A stretch of 8,916 bases of DNA from Acidimicrobiia bacterium (GCA_030598905.1 JAUVPA010000060.1:1-8916), one strand, 5' to 3'. Positions 1-6,289 are shown, numbered from the stretch's first letter. Numbers and translations: made by a program. Notes: generated by a model not told the origin, from the letters alone.

Positions 1-1200
1 GTCAACCGGGTTCGGGGCCGCTTCTCCCCTCGCCGTCTGCTCGAGATGTTGTGCTACTCGATCGGCCGCACGCGCACAGAAGTTGGGGTCCATCCCACGT
101 TCGACACGGGCCGAGGCCTCGGACCTGAGGCCGAGCCGCTTCGATGTCAGCAAGATGCTCGGAGGATGCCAGTAGGCCGCCTCGATGAGGATGCGGCGCG
201 ACTCCTTGTGCACCTCCGTGTCGCTTCCCCCCATGATTCCGCCGATCGCCACCGGGCGTTCGCCGTCCGTGACGAGAATGTCGCTCGTGAGAAGAGGACG
301 TTCGACGTTGTCGAGCGTCACGATCGTCTCGTCTTCGACAGCATGTCTCACGACAACGACGTCGCCGAGCCGATCGAGGTCGAATGCGTGGGTTGGATGC
401 CCGAGTTCGATCATGGCGTAGTTCGAAGCGTCGACGACGTTCGAGATTGGCCTCAGCCCTGCGTGCTCGAGGCGAGCCCTCATCCAATGTGGTGACGGAC
501 CGACAGTGATGTTCCGTACCTCGCGAGCTGCGAACCGCGGGCTAGCGACCTCGTCGGTGAGTGTGACGGTTGCCCTCGAGGGATCACCGATCTCTGCGAC
601 CTCGATGACGGGCGTGCGCACCGCAACGTCGTAGAAGGCTCCCACGTCGACGGCCAGGCCGTGTACGGACATGGCGTCGGGACGATCGGGAGTGATCGAG
701 AGGTCATACCAGGCGTCGGGATTGGCCATCAGGTCACCGAAGGATTCGCCGACCTTGTCCGCAGCTGCCGGGTAGTCGTTGTTGAGGACCATGATCCCCT
801 CGGCGTCATCACCAAGCTCGAGCTCGGTCTCCGAGCAGATCATGCCGTTCGAGACGACACCCCGGATCTCTCGACGTCCGATCTCGAAGTCGTGTTGCAG
901 GACAGCACCGGGCAGGGCAACAGGGACGACCGCACCTGCCTCGAAGTTCCAGGCTCCACACACGATGTCGTACGGTTCGGCCTCGCCGACTTCGACTTTG
1001 GTGAGCCGCACCTTGTCGGCGTTCGGATGAGGCGTGACTTCGAGAACGCGTCCGATCACCACGTCTCGGAACGACGGTTCGATCGGACCCCACTCCTCGA
1101 CCTCGTGGCCGAGCGACTCGAACGTCTCGACGAGGTCGACAGGACCCACTCCAGAAGGCAGATCGACGAAGTCGCACAGCCAGTCATACGTGAGCCTCAT
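1..1200 (-). CDS. pheT: Phenylalanyl-tRNA synthetase beta subunit, N-terminal half (partial, runs off left edge)
   Basis: This is the first 400 codons of the beta chain of the cytoplasmic alpha2-beta2 phenylalanyl-tRNA synthetase, which charges tRNA-Phe. The reading frame is open to base 1 with no stop, and the family is usually about 800 residues, so roughly half is present. It starts MRLTYDWLCDFVDLP, the usual PheT opening. Residues about 40-150 form the EMAP/OB-fold tRNA-binding domain (VIGRVLEVTPHPNADKV, then GVVSNGMICSETELEL). Residues about 210-370 match the B3/B4 editing domain (SNVVDASNYAMIELGHPTHAFD, GIMGG), followed by RSEASARVERGMDP. The B5 and catalytic-like domains lie outside the window. 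The start ATG (1200-1198) overlaps the pheS TGA as ATGA, and GGAG sits 8 bases upstream, indicating translational coupling to pheS. Identity is secure. Confidence 0.96.
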   Translation of the reverse strand, partial: MRLTYDWLCDFVDLPSGVGPVDLVETFESLGHEVEEWGPIEPSFRDVVIGRVLEVTPHPNADKVRLTKVEVGEAEPYDIVCGAWNFEAGAVVPVALPGAVLQHDFEIGRREIRGVVSNGMICSETELELGDDAEGIMVLNNDYPAAADKVGESFGDLMANPDAWYDLSITPDRPDAMSVHGLAVDVGAFYDVAVRTPVIEVAEIGDPSRATVTLTDEVASPRFAAREVRNITVGPSPHWMRARLEHAGLRPISNVVDASNYAMIELGHPTHAFDLDRLGDVVVVRHAVEDETIVTLDNVERPLLTSDILVTDGERPVAIGGIMGGSDTEVHKESRRILIEAAYWHPPSILLTSKRLGLRSEASARVERGMDPNFCARAADRVAQHLEQTARGEAAPNPVD

Positions 1201-2231
1201 CGGTACTGCTCCAAGCCTCGAACGTCTGGGTCGTAGAGAGATCGGATGTCTTTGATGCCGTGGCGAACCATGGCGAGACGTTCGGCGCCCATCCCGAATG
1301 CGAAACCGGTCACCTCATCGGGGTCGTAACCCACGTGCTCGTAGACGGCGGGGTTCACCATGCCGCAGCCGAGCAACTCCAGCCAACGACCGTCGGCGTA
1401 TGCATGCATCTCCGCGGATGGCTCAGTGAACGGGAAATAGGAGGGCAGGAACTTCGTCTCGGTTTCAGGTCCGAAGAACTCCTTGGCGAAGTAGTCGAGC
1501 GTTCCCTTCAGGTCCTGGAAAGTGATGTCGGTGTCGACGGCTAAACCCTCGATCTGATGGAAGACGGGCATATGCGTCGAGTCATAGTCGCGCCGATAAA
1601 CACGGCCGGGCACGACGACGTGGACGGGGGGTCGATGCTCCTCCATGTAGCGGGCCTGCATCGGGGATGTGTGCGTGCGCAGCAGAATCTCCTCAGGGTT
1701 CTCCCCGTAATCGAGGTAGAACGTGTCCTGCTCGAGCCGAGCGGGATGAGTGTTCGGCATGTTCATGGCAGTGAAGTTGTAGAACTCCGTTTCCGCCTCA
1801 GGCCCCGAGGCGACGGTGTATCCGAGGGACACGAAGATGTCGACGACCTCGTCCATCACCTGCTGGATGAGGTGAGTGGTTCCCCGTTTAGGGCGCCTGC
1901 CCGGCAAGGTGACGTCAACCGCCTCAGCGGCAAGTAGCGCGTTCTGTTCCTCGATCGCGAGAACCGTGCGGCGGTCGTCGATCAGCCTTCCGATCTCTTT
2001 GGCAACGTCGTTGATCGCCTTGCCAACAGCCGGCCGGTTCTCGGTAGGCACTGTGGCCAGCCGGCGGCGCGCCTCTGCGATGGGTGATCGTTTGCCGACG
2101 GTCACCGCCTCGACGTCATCGAGATCTGCCAACGACGCGGCACTGGCGATCTGATCCGGAGCGGCTGCGCGCAAGGTTTCGAGTTGGTCCAAGGGGTCCA
2201 TCGGGCCGGGAAGGTTAGTGGTGGAGGTCAT
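1197..2231 (-). CDS. pheS: Phenylalanyl-tRNA synthetase alpha subunit
   Basis: The catalytic alpha chain of phenylalanyl-tRNA synthetase, 344 residues, which activates phenylalanine with ATP and transfers it to tRNA-Phe with PheT. Residues 1-105 are the N-terminal tRNA-binding coiled-coil region. The class II core follows: motif 1 region GYTVASGPEAETEFYNF (137-153), NTHPARLEQDTFY (160-172), motif 2 RVYRRDYDSTHMPVFHQIEGL (210-230), the SYFPFTEPSAEM substrate segment (264-275) and motif 3 GFAFGMGAERLAM (309-321). The ATG at 2231 is chosen; a TTG four codons upstream (2243) has no better ribosome site, and the region before the ATG offers only a weak GAGAG. The gene overlaps pheT by four bases and lies 193 bases after the methyltransferase gene, a gap with leader-like structure, so it may have its own control. 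Confidence 0.97.
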   Translation of the reverse strand: MTSTTNLPGPMDPLDQLETLRAAAPDQIASAASLADLDDVEAVTVGKRSPIAEARRRLATVPTENRPAVGKAINDVAKEIGRLIDDRRTVLAIEEQNALLAAEAVDVTLPGRRPKRGTTHLIQQVMDEVVDIFVSLGYTVASGPEAETEFYNFTAMNMPNTHPARLEQDTFYLDYGENPEEILLRTHTSPMQARYMEEHRPPVHVVVPGRVYRRDYDSTHMPVFHQIEGLAVDTDITFQDLKGTLDYFAKEFFGPETETKFLPSYFPFTEPSAEMHAYADGRWLELLGCGMVNPAVYEHVGYDPDEVTGFAFGMGAERLAMVRHGIKDIRSLYDPDVRGLEQYR

Positions 2232-2268
2232 GGCTGCTCTCAATCGGGTCGGGCCCCACCAGGCGCAA

Positions 2269-2299
2269 CCAACGCCCGGTGCTGAAGCCCGGGCGTTGG
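2269..2299 (-). promoter_or_regulatory. Perfect 11-bp hairpin in the pheS leader
   Basis: CCAACGCCCGG (2269-2279) and its exact reverse complement CCGGGCGTTGG (2289-2299) flank a 9-base loop, 38 bases before the pheS start. The stem is very GC-rich and should form in RNA from either strand. No U-run follows it on either strand (minus strand continues TTGCGCC), so it is not a standard intrinsic terminator. It may be a pause or attenuation hairpin, an RNA-processing or mRNA-stability element between the ribosomal part of the operon and pheST, or an operator. The structure is seen directly; the role is inferred. Confidence 0.6.
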
Positions 2300-2324
2300 T
2301 ATGGATGTTGCGGTTCAGTCGCGG

Positions 2325-2381
2325 TCAGTCGCCCGAGGTGTTCTCCTCGAACCGAAGTCGACCTTGCACGCCGTGAAACAT
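2325..2381 (-). CDS. Weak candidate leader peptide before pheS
   Basis: An 18-codon ORF, MFHGVQGRLRFEENTSGD, begins with ATG at 2381 and stops at TGA 2327-2325, 26 bases before the perfect hairpin at 2299-2269. It has two Phe codons (TTT second, TTC eleventh). A TANNNT-type -10 element, TACAGT, lies 8 bases before the ATG on the minus strand, which would give a leaderless or nearly leaderless transcript; the -35 match is poor. The E. coli pheST leader peptide is far richer in Phe, and the hairpin here lacks a U-run, so this may be a chance ORF. Reported because position and order fit a leader. Confidence 0.2.
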   Translation of the reverse strand: MFHGVQGRLRFEENTSGD

Positions 2382-2424
2382 GGGCTGGGACTGTAACGGA
2401 GACGAGGACGCGCGTACACGCTCA

Positions 2425-3129
2425 TCACCAAGTATGCTGACGCCCCCACATCAAGATTGCAGCGGCGACAGCTGCGTTGAGGCTCTCCATTCCTCCCGGC
2501 ATCTCCAGGCTCACCCTCTTGTCGCACGCCTCGATGACGTCGTCGGGCAGTCCATGGGGTTCGCTGCCGACGAAGAGGGCAACCGGTTGGCCCCCACCCT
2601 GCTGCAGAGTGCCGCCGACGCGAATCACCGATGCCAGAGTCACTAGGCCCGCGGCTGTGGCGTCGCCCACCGATTCGAGACGTGCAAGGTGCGTCGTGAA
2701 GTGTCCTCCCGCACCCGCCCGCAGCACCTTTGGCGCCCACACGTCGACAGTGCCGGGACCGACGGCGATATCCCAATTGAGGGCGGCCGCGGTGCGAATG
2801 ATCGTCCCGGCATTGCCGGGGTCCGACACGCCCCACAACACAACGGTGTCCTCCGAACGCAACCGCTCCGGTTCCGGCAATCGCAATACGCCGATGGGAC
2901 TCTGCGGGGATTCGGTGGTCGAAAGGGCGGCCAGCACCGCAGCGGACATCTGAACGTCGCCATCGTCATCGGTCGACCAGATCTCGACGAGGTCGACACC
3001 GGCTCGTTGTGCCGCGTGAACGAGGTTGGGTCCCTCGAGGAGTGTCAATCCGGAGTCCCGGCGCCCTCGGCCACGATGGAGTTTGCGCAGAGCCTTCACC
3101 CGGTCGTTGCTTGGTGCGCTGATCAGCAT
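2425..3129 (-). CDS. TrmH/SpoU-family RNA 2'-O-methyltransferase
   Basis: A 234-residue SPOUT-class enzyme that would use S-adenosylmethionine to 2'-O-methylate a ribose in rRNA or tRNA. Residues 1-50 form the small substrate-binding part (LTLLEGPNLVHAA at 28-40). The knotted SpoU domain carries motif 1 VSDPGNAGTIIRTAAA (101-116, with the conserved N and R), motif 2 LFVGSEPHGLP (185-195) and motif 3 SLEMPGGMESLNAAVAAAIL (207-226, with the SLN signature). Length is typical of the TsnR/RlmB-like group, and a SpoU gene between rplT and pheS is a known actinobacterial arrangement. The exact target nucleotide cannot be told from sequence. The frame is open far upstream, antisense-like through rplT and rpmI in another frame, but homology begins at MLISAPSNDRV, so ATG 3129 is taken despite a weak ribosome site. 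It lies 50 bases after rplT. Confidence 0.9.
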   Translation of the reverse strand: MLISAPSNDRVKALRKLHRGRGRRDSGLTLLEGPNLVHAAQRAGVDLVEIWSTDDDGDVQMSAAVLAALSTTESPQSPIGVLRLPEPERLRSEDTVVLWGVSDPGNAGTIIRTAAALNWDIAVGPGTVDVWAPKVLRAGAGGHFTTHLARLESVGDATAAGLVTLASVIRVGGTLQQGGGQPVALFVGSEPHGLPDDVIEACDKRVSLEMPGGMESLNAAVAAAILMWGRQHTW

Positions 3130-3179
3130 CGAGGAGCCCGCTACTTCAGAGTCCTCATGCGAATGGTCATATCGTGTCG

Positions 3180-3536
3180 CTACTCGGCCGCGCCGTTGGC
3201 CACCTCGACGAGCGCCGTGAATGCCTGCGGGTCGCTGACGGCCATCTCGGCGAGCATCTTGCGGTCGACTTCGAGGTCGGCGGCCTTGAGGCCCGCCATG
3301 AACCGTGAATATGTTGTGCCGTTCTGCCTTGCTGCGGCGTTGATCCGTTGGATCCAGAGTCGGCGGAACTGGCCCTTGCGAGCACGGCGGTCCCGATACG
3401 CGTACTGCATCGAATGCATGACCTGCTCGCGAGCCGTGCGGTAGCGGCGGCTCCTCGCCCCGGTGTATCCCGAGGCGCGGTCCATCAACTTGCGCCGCTT
3501 CTTCTTTGCGTTGATCGAACGCTTCACTCGTGCCAT
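3180..3536 (-). CDS. rplT: 50S ribosomal protein bL20
   Basis: Ribosomal protein L20, 118 residues, an early 23S rRNA-binding assembly protein of the large subunit. The whole protein matches the family: N-terminal basic extension MARVKRSINAKKKRRKLMDRA, then GYTGARSRRYRTAREQVMHS, the RDRRARKGQFRRLWIQRINAA core and the C-terminal globular segment SRFMAGLKAADLEVDRKMLAEMA. Length is normal. The ATG at 3536 is preceded by TAGGAGAACGTC, a good Shine-Dalgarno, and follows the rpmI stop by 9 bases, so the two are co-translated. In Firmicutes and E. coli L20 represses the infC-rpmI-rplT operon; no copy of that binding structure was identified here. Confidence 0.98.
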   Translation of the reverse strand: MARVKRSINAKKKRRKLMDRASGYTGARSRRYRTAREQVMHSMQYAYRDRRARKGQFRRLWIQRINAAARQNGTTYSRFMAGLKAADLEVDRKMLAEMAVSDPQAFTALVEVANGAAE

Positions 3537-3545
3537 GACGTTCTC

Positions 3546-3737
3546 CTAGCCGAGCAGGCGGTCGATGCGTTTGTTGTCGCCGCCTGACAGCACGGTGGTG
3601 CCTTTCGCTCGGCGCCAGCGGGCTCCGGTCTTCTTGTGTCGGTTGTGACCGCGCCACGCCTTGCGGCGTGTGATCTTCCCGGAGCCCGTGCGCTTGAAAC
3701 GTTTGGCGGCTCCTTTGTGAGTTTTCATCTTCGGCAC
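3546..3737 (-). CDS. rpmI: 50S ribosomal protein bL35
   Basis: Ribosomal protein L35, 63 residues, a small very basic component of the large subunit. The start MPKMKTHKGAAKRFKRTGSG and the RRKAWRGHNRHKKT segment are diagnostic, and the C-terminus ends DNKRIDRLLG as expected. Translation begins at GTG (3737), not ATG, with an AGGAG about 8 bases upstream; no better start exists because the family always begins MPKMKTHKG. It sits 11 bases after infC and 9 before rplT, in the near-universal infC-rpmI-rplT order. Confidence 0.97.
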   Translation of the reverse strand: MPKMKTHKGAAKRFKRTGSGKITRRKAWRGHNRHKKTGARWRRAKGTTVLSGGDNKRIDRLLG

Positions 3738-3748
3738 AGTGCCTTCTC

Positions 3749-4315
3749 CTACTCCTGCTCTTCCTCTTCGGTAGGGATCTCCTCGGAGACCTCCTCGTCG
3801 ACAAACCCACCGCGGATGGGGGCAAGAACGGCGGTCATCTGGCGGCCTTCCATCTTGGGAGCCGTCTCCACGTCACCGAAGCGTTCGATGCTCTCGAAAA
3901 GCTGGCTGAGGATCTCGTGGCCGATTTCGGGGTGAGTCACCTCTCTCCCCCGAAACCGCATGGTCACCTTCACCTTGTCGCCGTGCCGGAGGAACTTCTC
4001 GACTCGCCTGCGCTTCACTTCGAAGTCGCCCGCCCCGATTTTGGGACGGAACTGCACCTCTTTGATGACGGTTCGCGAAGAGTTCTTCCTGGCCTCGCGG
4101 GCTTTCACGGACTGCTCGTATTTGAACTTTCCGTAGTCCATGAGACGGACGACTGGTGGTCTGGCGTCGGGAGCGACCTCCACGAGATCCAGTTCCAACT
4201 CATTGGCGAGCCATCTCGCTTCTTCGATCGACTTGATGCCGATCTGGCCTCCGTCCGGGTCGACGAGGCGAACCTCGCGCACCCGGATGCGGTCGTTGAC
4301 CCTCGGTTCTTTGAT
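3749..4315 (-). CDS. infC: Translation initiation factor IF-3, with a likely AUC start codon
   Basis: IF3 binds the 30S subunit, blocks premature 50S joining and checks start codon and initiator tRNA. The N-domain reads EPRVNDRIRVREVRLVDPDG, then LVEVAPDARPPVVRLMDYGKFKYE; the C-domain reads IKEVQFRPKIGAGDFEVKRRR...KVKVTMRFRGRE...APKMEGRQMTAVLAP. An acidic tail (EEVSEEIPTEEEEQE) follows, as often seen in actinobacterial IF3. The frame has no ATG, GTG or TTG between an in-frame TGA (4371-4369) and GTG 4282, and starting at 4282 would delete the conserved EPRVNDRIR. ATC at 4315-4313 lies 7 bases after GGAGG and gives a 188-residue protein of normal length. IF3 genes in other bacteria use AUU or AUC starts for autoregulation. 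infC is the first gene of the minus-strand operon. Confidence 0.95.
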   Translation of the reverse strand: MKEPRVNDRIRVREVRLVDPDGGQIGIKSIEEARWLANELELDLVEVAPDARPPVVRLMDYGKFKYEQSVKAREARKNSSRTVIKEVQFRPKIGAGDFEVKRRRVEKFLRHGDKVKVTMRFRGREVTHPEIGHEILSQLFESIERFGDVETAPKMEGRQMTAVLAPIRGGFVDEEVSEEIPTEEEEQE

Positions 4316-4321
4316 CGGTGT

Positions 4322-4328
4322 ACCTCCC
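4322..4328 (-). promoter_or_regulatory. Shine-Dalgarno that fixes the infC AUC start
   Basis: On the minus strand GGGAGGT spans 4328-4322; its GGAGG core ends at 4323, leaving 7 bases (TACACCG) before ATC 4315-4313. This is near-ideal spacing. No ATG, GTG or TTG lies at the right distance in the IF3 frame. By contrast GTG 4282 is preceded by AACGACCGCATCCGG with no purine-rich site. Confidence 0.8.
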
Positions 4329-4398
4329 GCTCCGCCGGTGTTGCCGACGAGGAAAGCGCCTGGACCGGTTCATCGACTCCGGCAGGAGCCGGAATCTC

Positions 4399-4429
4399 GA
4401 ACAAAAGGCAGCACGACGAGGTGCTGCCT
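4399..4429 (-). terminator. Terminator-like hairpin inside the infC leader (candidate attenuator)
   Basis: On the minus strand AGGCAGCAC (4429-4421) pairs perfectly with GTGCTGCCT (4414-4406) around a 6-base loop, followed by TTTGTTCG, so four U residues and then GUU end the structure. This is an intrinsic-terminator shape 84 bases upstream of the infC start. A second, mutually exclusive pairing exists: GCACGAC (4438-4432) with GTCGTGC (4417-4411), which takes the loop and half of the 3' arm. CAGCAC at 4458-4453 could also pair with the GTGCTG of the 3' arm. On the plus strand the hairpin is followed by GTGTCG with no T-run, so it is directional. It could reduce readthrough into the operon according to growth conditions. 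The structure is seen; the regulation is inferred. Confidence 0.6.
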
Positions 4430-4517
4430 GTGTCGTGCGACCCGGCGCACCTGTGCTGTCTCAGTGTGATCACCACGGAGACGGGCGGTGGACGGGTGGG
4501 AAGCAGGCGCCTCCTCT

Positions 4518-4566
4518 TTGTTCGATTGTCGGCCGAGAGTATACGCAGAGGCCGAGATTTCCTCAG
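4518..4566. promoter_or_regulatory. Overlapping divergent promoter-like elements around GTATAC
   Basis: The palindrome GTATAC (4539-4544) supplies a -10 in both directions. Minus strand: TATACT (4543-4538, 5 of 6 to TATAAT) with CTGAGG 17 bases upstream (4566-4561, weak), which would start the infC operon near 4531 with a leader of about 215 bases. Plus strand: TATACG (4540-4545) with TTGTTC 16 bases upstream (4518-4523), giving a 5' leader of about 70 bases for the surface-protein gene. This is the best candidate in the 306-bp gene-free spacer 4316-4621, whose other contents are the infC leader hairpins. The -10 matches are good and the -35 matches poor. Confidence 0.4.
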
Positions 4567-4621
4567 CGGCGATCGTCCTGCCGGGTACAGAAGGCCGCAT
4601 GCTCTGCCGATACGGAGGCAT

Positions 4622-6289
4622 ATGGAGTCCGGGGCCCTCGCGGTGAGGTGGACCTCCATCGCGCTCGTCGTCGTGGTCGTGGCCTCATTCATGGCGTTCC
4701 CGCCGCCGCCCACACACGGCGCTTCCCTCCCACCCGGGGGGACCTTCGTCGATGACGACGGCAGCGTGCATGAAGGATTCATCGAAGCGATCGCCGAGCA
4801 GGGCATCACGATGGGGTGCAATCCGCCCACGAACGATCGCTTTTGCCCTGATCGGACGCTCACGCGGAGCGAGATGGCGGCGTTCATCGACCGGGCACGA
4901 GGTCTCCCCGCGACCGGAGAGGACTTCTTCATCGACGATGACGGCTCGATCTTCGAACCCGCCATCAACCGGCTGGCGGCAGCCGGCGTCACCAGGGGCT
5001 GCAACCCGCCTGCCAACAACCAGTTCTGCCCCGGAAGGACCATCACTCGTCGAGAAATGGCCGCTTTCCTCGTCCGAACCTATGGCTACGTTGCCGATGG
5101 CGGCGGAAACCTGTTCTCCGATGACGATGGGTCCATCTTCGAATCGGACATCGACCGGCTGGCGGCGGCGGGTGTCACCAGGGGCTGCAACCCACCGGGC
5201 AACGATCGGTTTTGCCCGAATCGATCGGTCACCCGGGCTGAGATGGCCAGCTTCATGGGTCGCGCCGAGGGTCTCGCACCGATTACCCCCGATCCCCGCC
5301 CCCTTCCTCTGCCGGGCAATCCGGACGGGAATGCTCCAGTGCCCGCCGCGGCAGCAGCCGAGGATGTGTCCACTCCAGACACAGTGATCGGCAACGGGAC
5401 TCCGCAGAGCTGTACATCCGCTGCAGTGGTTGCAGCCGTGGCAGGCGGGGGCATCATCACCTTCGACTGCGGTCAAGACCCGGTGACGATCGAAATGACC
5501 GCGACGGCGAAGATCGTCAACAACACGGGCCCGGTCACCGTGATCGATGGTGGGGCGAAAGTCACGCTGAGCGGCCGGGGCGAGCGCCGCATTCTCTACA
5601 TGAACACCTGTGATCAGGCGCAGGTGTGGACGACTTCGCACTGCCAGAACCAAGACCATCCAAGACTCACGGTGCAGAACCTGTCGTTTGTCGACGGCAA
5701 TGCCAAAGGAGAGGCACACGAAGGAGGAGGCGCCATCTTCGTACGCGGCGGACGGTTCAAGGTCGTCAACAGCACCTTCTTCAACAATGTGTGCGACGAC
5801 ACCGGTCCCGACGTAGGGGGCGCAGCCGTCCGTGTCCTCAGCCAACACGACGGACTGCCGGTTCATGTCACCCACAGCACGTTCGGCGGAGCGCCCGGGT
5901 ACGGGAATGTGTGCTCCAACGGCGGTGGCGTGAGCAGCATCGGGGTCTCGTGGACGATCATCAACAGTCTCTTCAGCCACAATCTGGCGATCGGCAACGG
6001 AGCCAACCCGGCACAGTCGGGTACTCCCGGCGGCGGGAGCGGCGGGGCCATCTACAACGACGGGAACACGATGAGGCTGACGGTTCGGGGTACGTTGATC
6101 GAGGACAACCACGCCAACGAAGGCGGCGGCGCAATCTTCTATGTCAGCAACAACCGCACGGGTTCCGTCGTCATCGAGGACTCCGTCCTGCGCCGGAATC
6201 CGAGTGATGGATTCGAGACCGCCGGATTCCCCGGCATGTTCGTCCTTGCCTCTGGCCCGCCAAGCGTCTCCGGATCAACGATCGAATAG
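4622..6289 (+). CDS. Secreted protein with three SLH-like repeats and a parallel beta-helix domain
   Basis: A 555-residue exported protein of unknown specific role. Residues 1-34 look like a signal peptide: basic R9, hydrophobic TSIALVVVVVASFMAF, then PPPPTHGA with probable cleavage near 34. Three S-layer-homology-like repeats follow at about 41-93, 101-153 and 164-214. Each runs F-x-DDDGS-x-(F/H)E, a helix, G(I/V)TxGCNPP, FCP, then TRxEMAxF. A Pro/Ala-rich linker spans about 218-250. Residues about 260-555 have the pattern of a right-handed beta-helix of the polymorphic outer-membrane-protein kind (GGAIFVRGG, STFFNNV, SLFSHNLAIGNG, GGAIYNDGN, GGGAIFYVSNN). No sorting signal or C-terminal membrane segment is present, so attachment would rely on the SLH-like part. 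Start ATG 4622 has GGAGG only 3 bases upstream; the frame is open further left but without homology. Confidence 0.88.
   Translation: MESGALAVRWTSIALVVVVVASFMAFPPPPTHGASLPPGGTFVDDDGSVHEGFIEAIAEQGITMGCNPPTNDRFCPDRTLTRSEMAAFIDRARGLPATGEDFFIDDDGSIFEPAINRLAAAGVTRGCNPPANNQFCPGRTITRREMAAFLVRTYGYVADGGGNLFSDDDGSIFESDIDRLAAAGVTRGCNPPGNDRFCPNRSVTRAEMASFMGRAEGLAPITPDPRPLPLPGNPDGNAPVPAAAAAEDVSTPDTVIGNGTPQSCTSAAVVAAVAGGGIITFDCGQDPVTIEMTATAKIVNNTGPVTVIDGGAKVTLSGRGERRILYMNTCDQAQVWTTSHCQNQDHPRLTVQNLSFVDGNAKGEAHEGGGAIFVRGGRFKVVNSTFFNNVCDDTGPDVGGAAVRVLSQHDGLPVHVTHSTFGGAPGYGNVCSNGGGVSSIGVSWTIINSLFSHNLAIGNGANPAQSGTPGGGSGGAIYNDGNTMRLTVRGTLIEDNHANEGGGAIFYVSNNRTGSVVIEDSVLRRNPSDGFETAGFPGMFVLASGPPSVSGSTIE
4742..5263 (+). 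repeat. Three tandem SLH-like coding repeats with paired cysteines
   Basis: Three copies of a roughly 53-residue unit repeat at 61- and 62-codon intervals. Each has two cysteines in CX8C spacing (C66/C75, C127/C136, C189/C198) and an acidic DDDGS turn. At DNA level copies two and three share the identical 20-mer GTCACCAGGGGCTGCAACCC at 4988-5007 and 5174-5193, which suggests a fairly recent duplication or gene conversion; copy one is more diverged (TMGC in place of TRGC). Confidence 0.85.

Noticed and set aside
3130..3825. Long minus-strand upstream extension of the methyltransferase frame
   Set aside because: It overlaps rplT and rpmI in another frame and encodes Arg/Gln/Pro-rich sequence typical of a shadow frame in GC-rich DNA; SpoU homology begins at 3129.
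4466..4473. Palindrome GTGATCAC as an operator in the infC leader
   Set aside because: Eight bases only, no symmetric extension, and no regulator gene nearby; expected by chance at this length.
3917..4621. Plus-strand open frame continuous with the surface-protein gene, extending it by 235 codons across infC
   Set aside because: The region is antisense to the well-supported infC gene, its translation shows no domain pattern, and a clear signal peptide starts at ATG 4622.
4685..6112. Large minus-strand open frame opposite the surface-protein gene
   Set aside because: It is a complementary-frame shadow of repetitive GC-rich coding DNA; it has no domain signature and no ribosome site, whereas the plus strand has a signal peptide and repeats.
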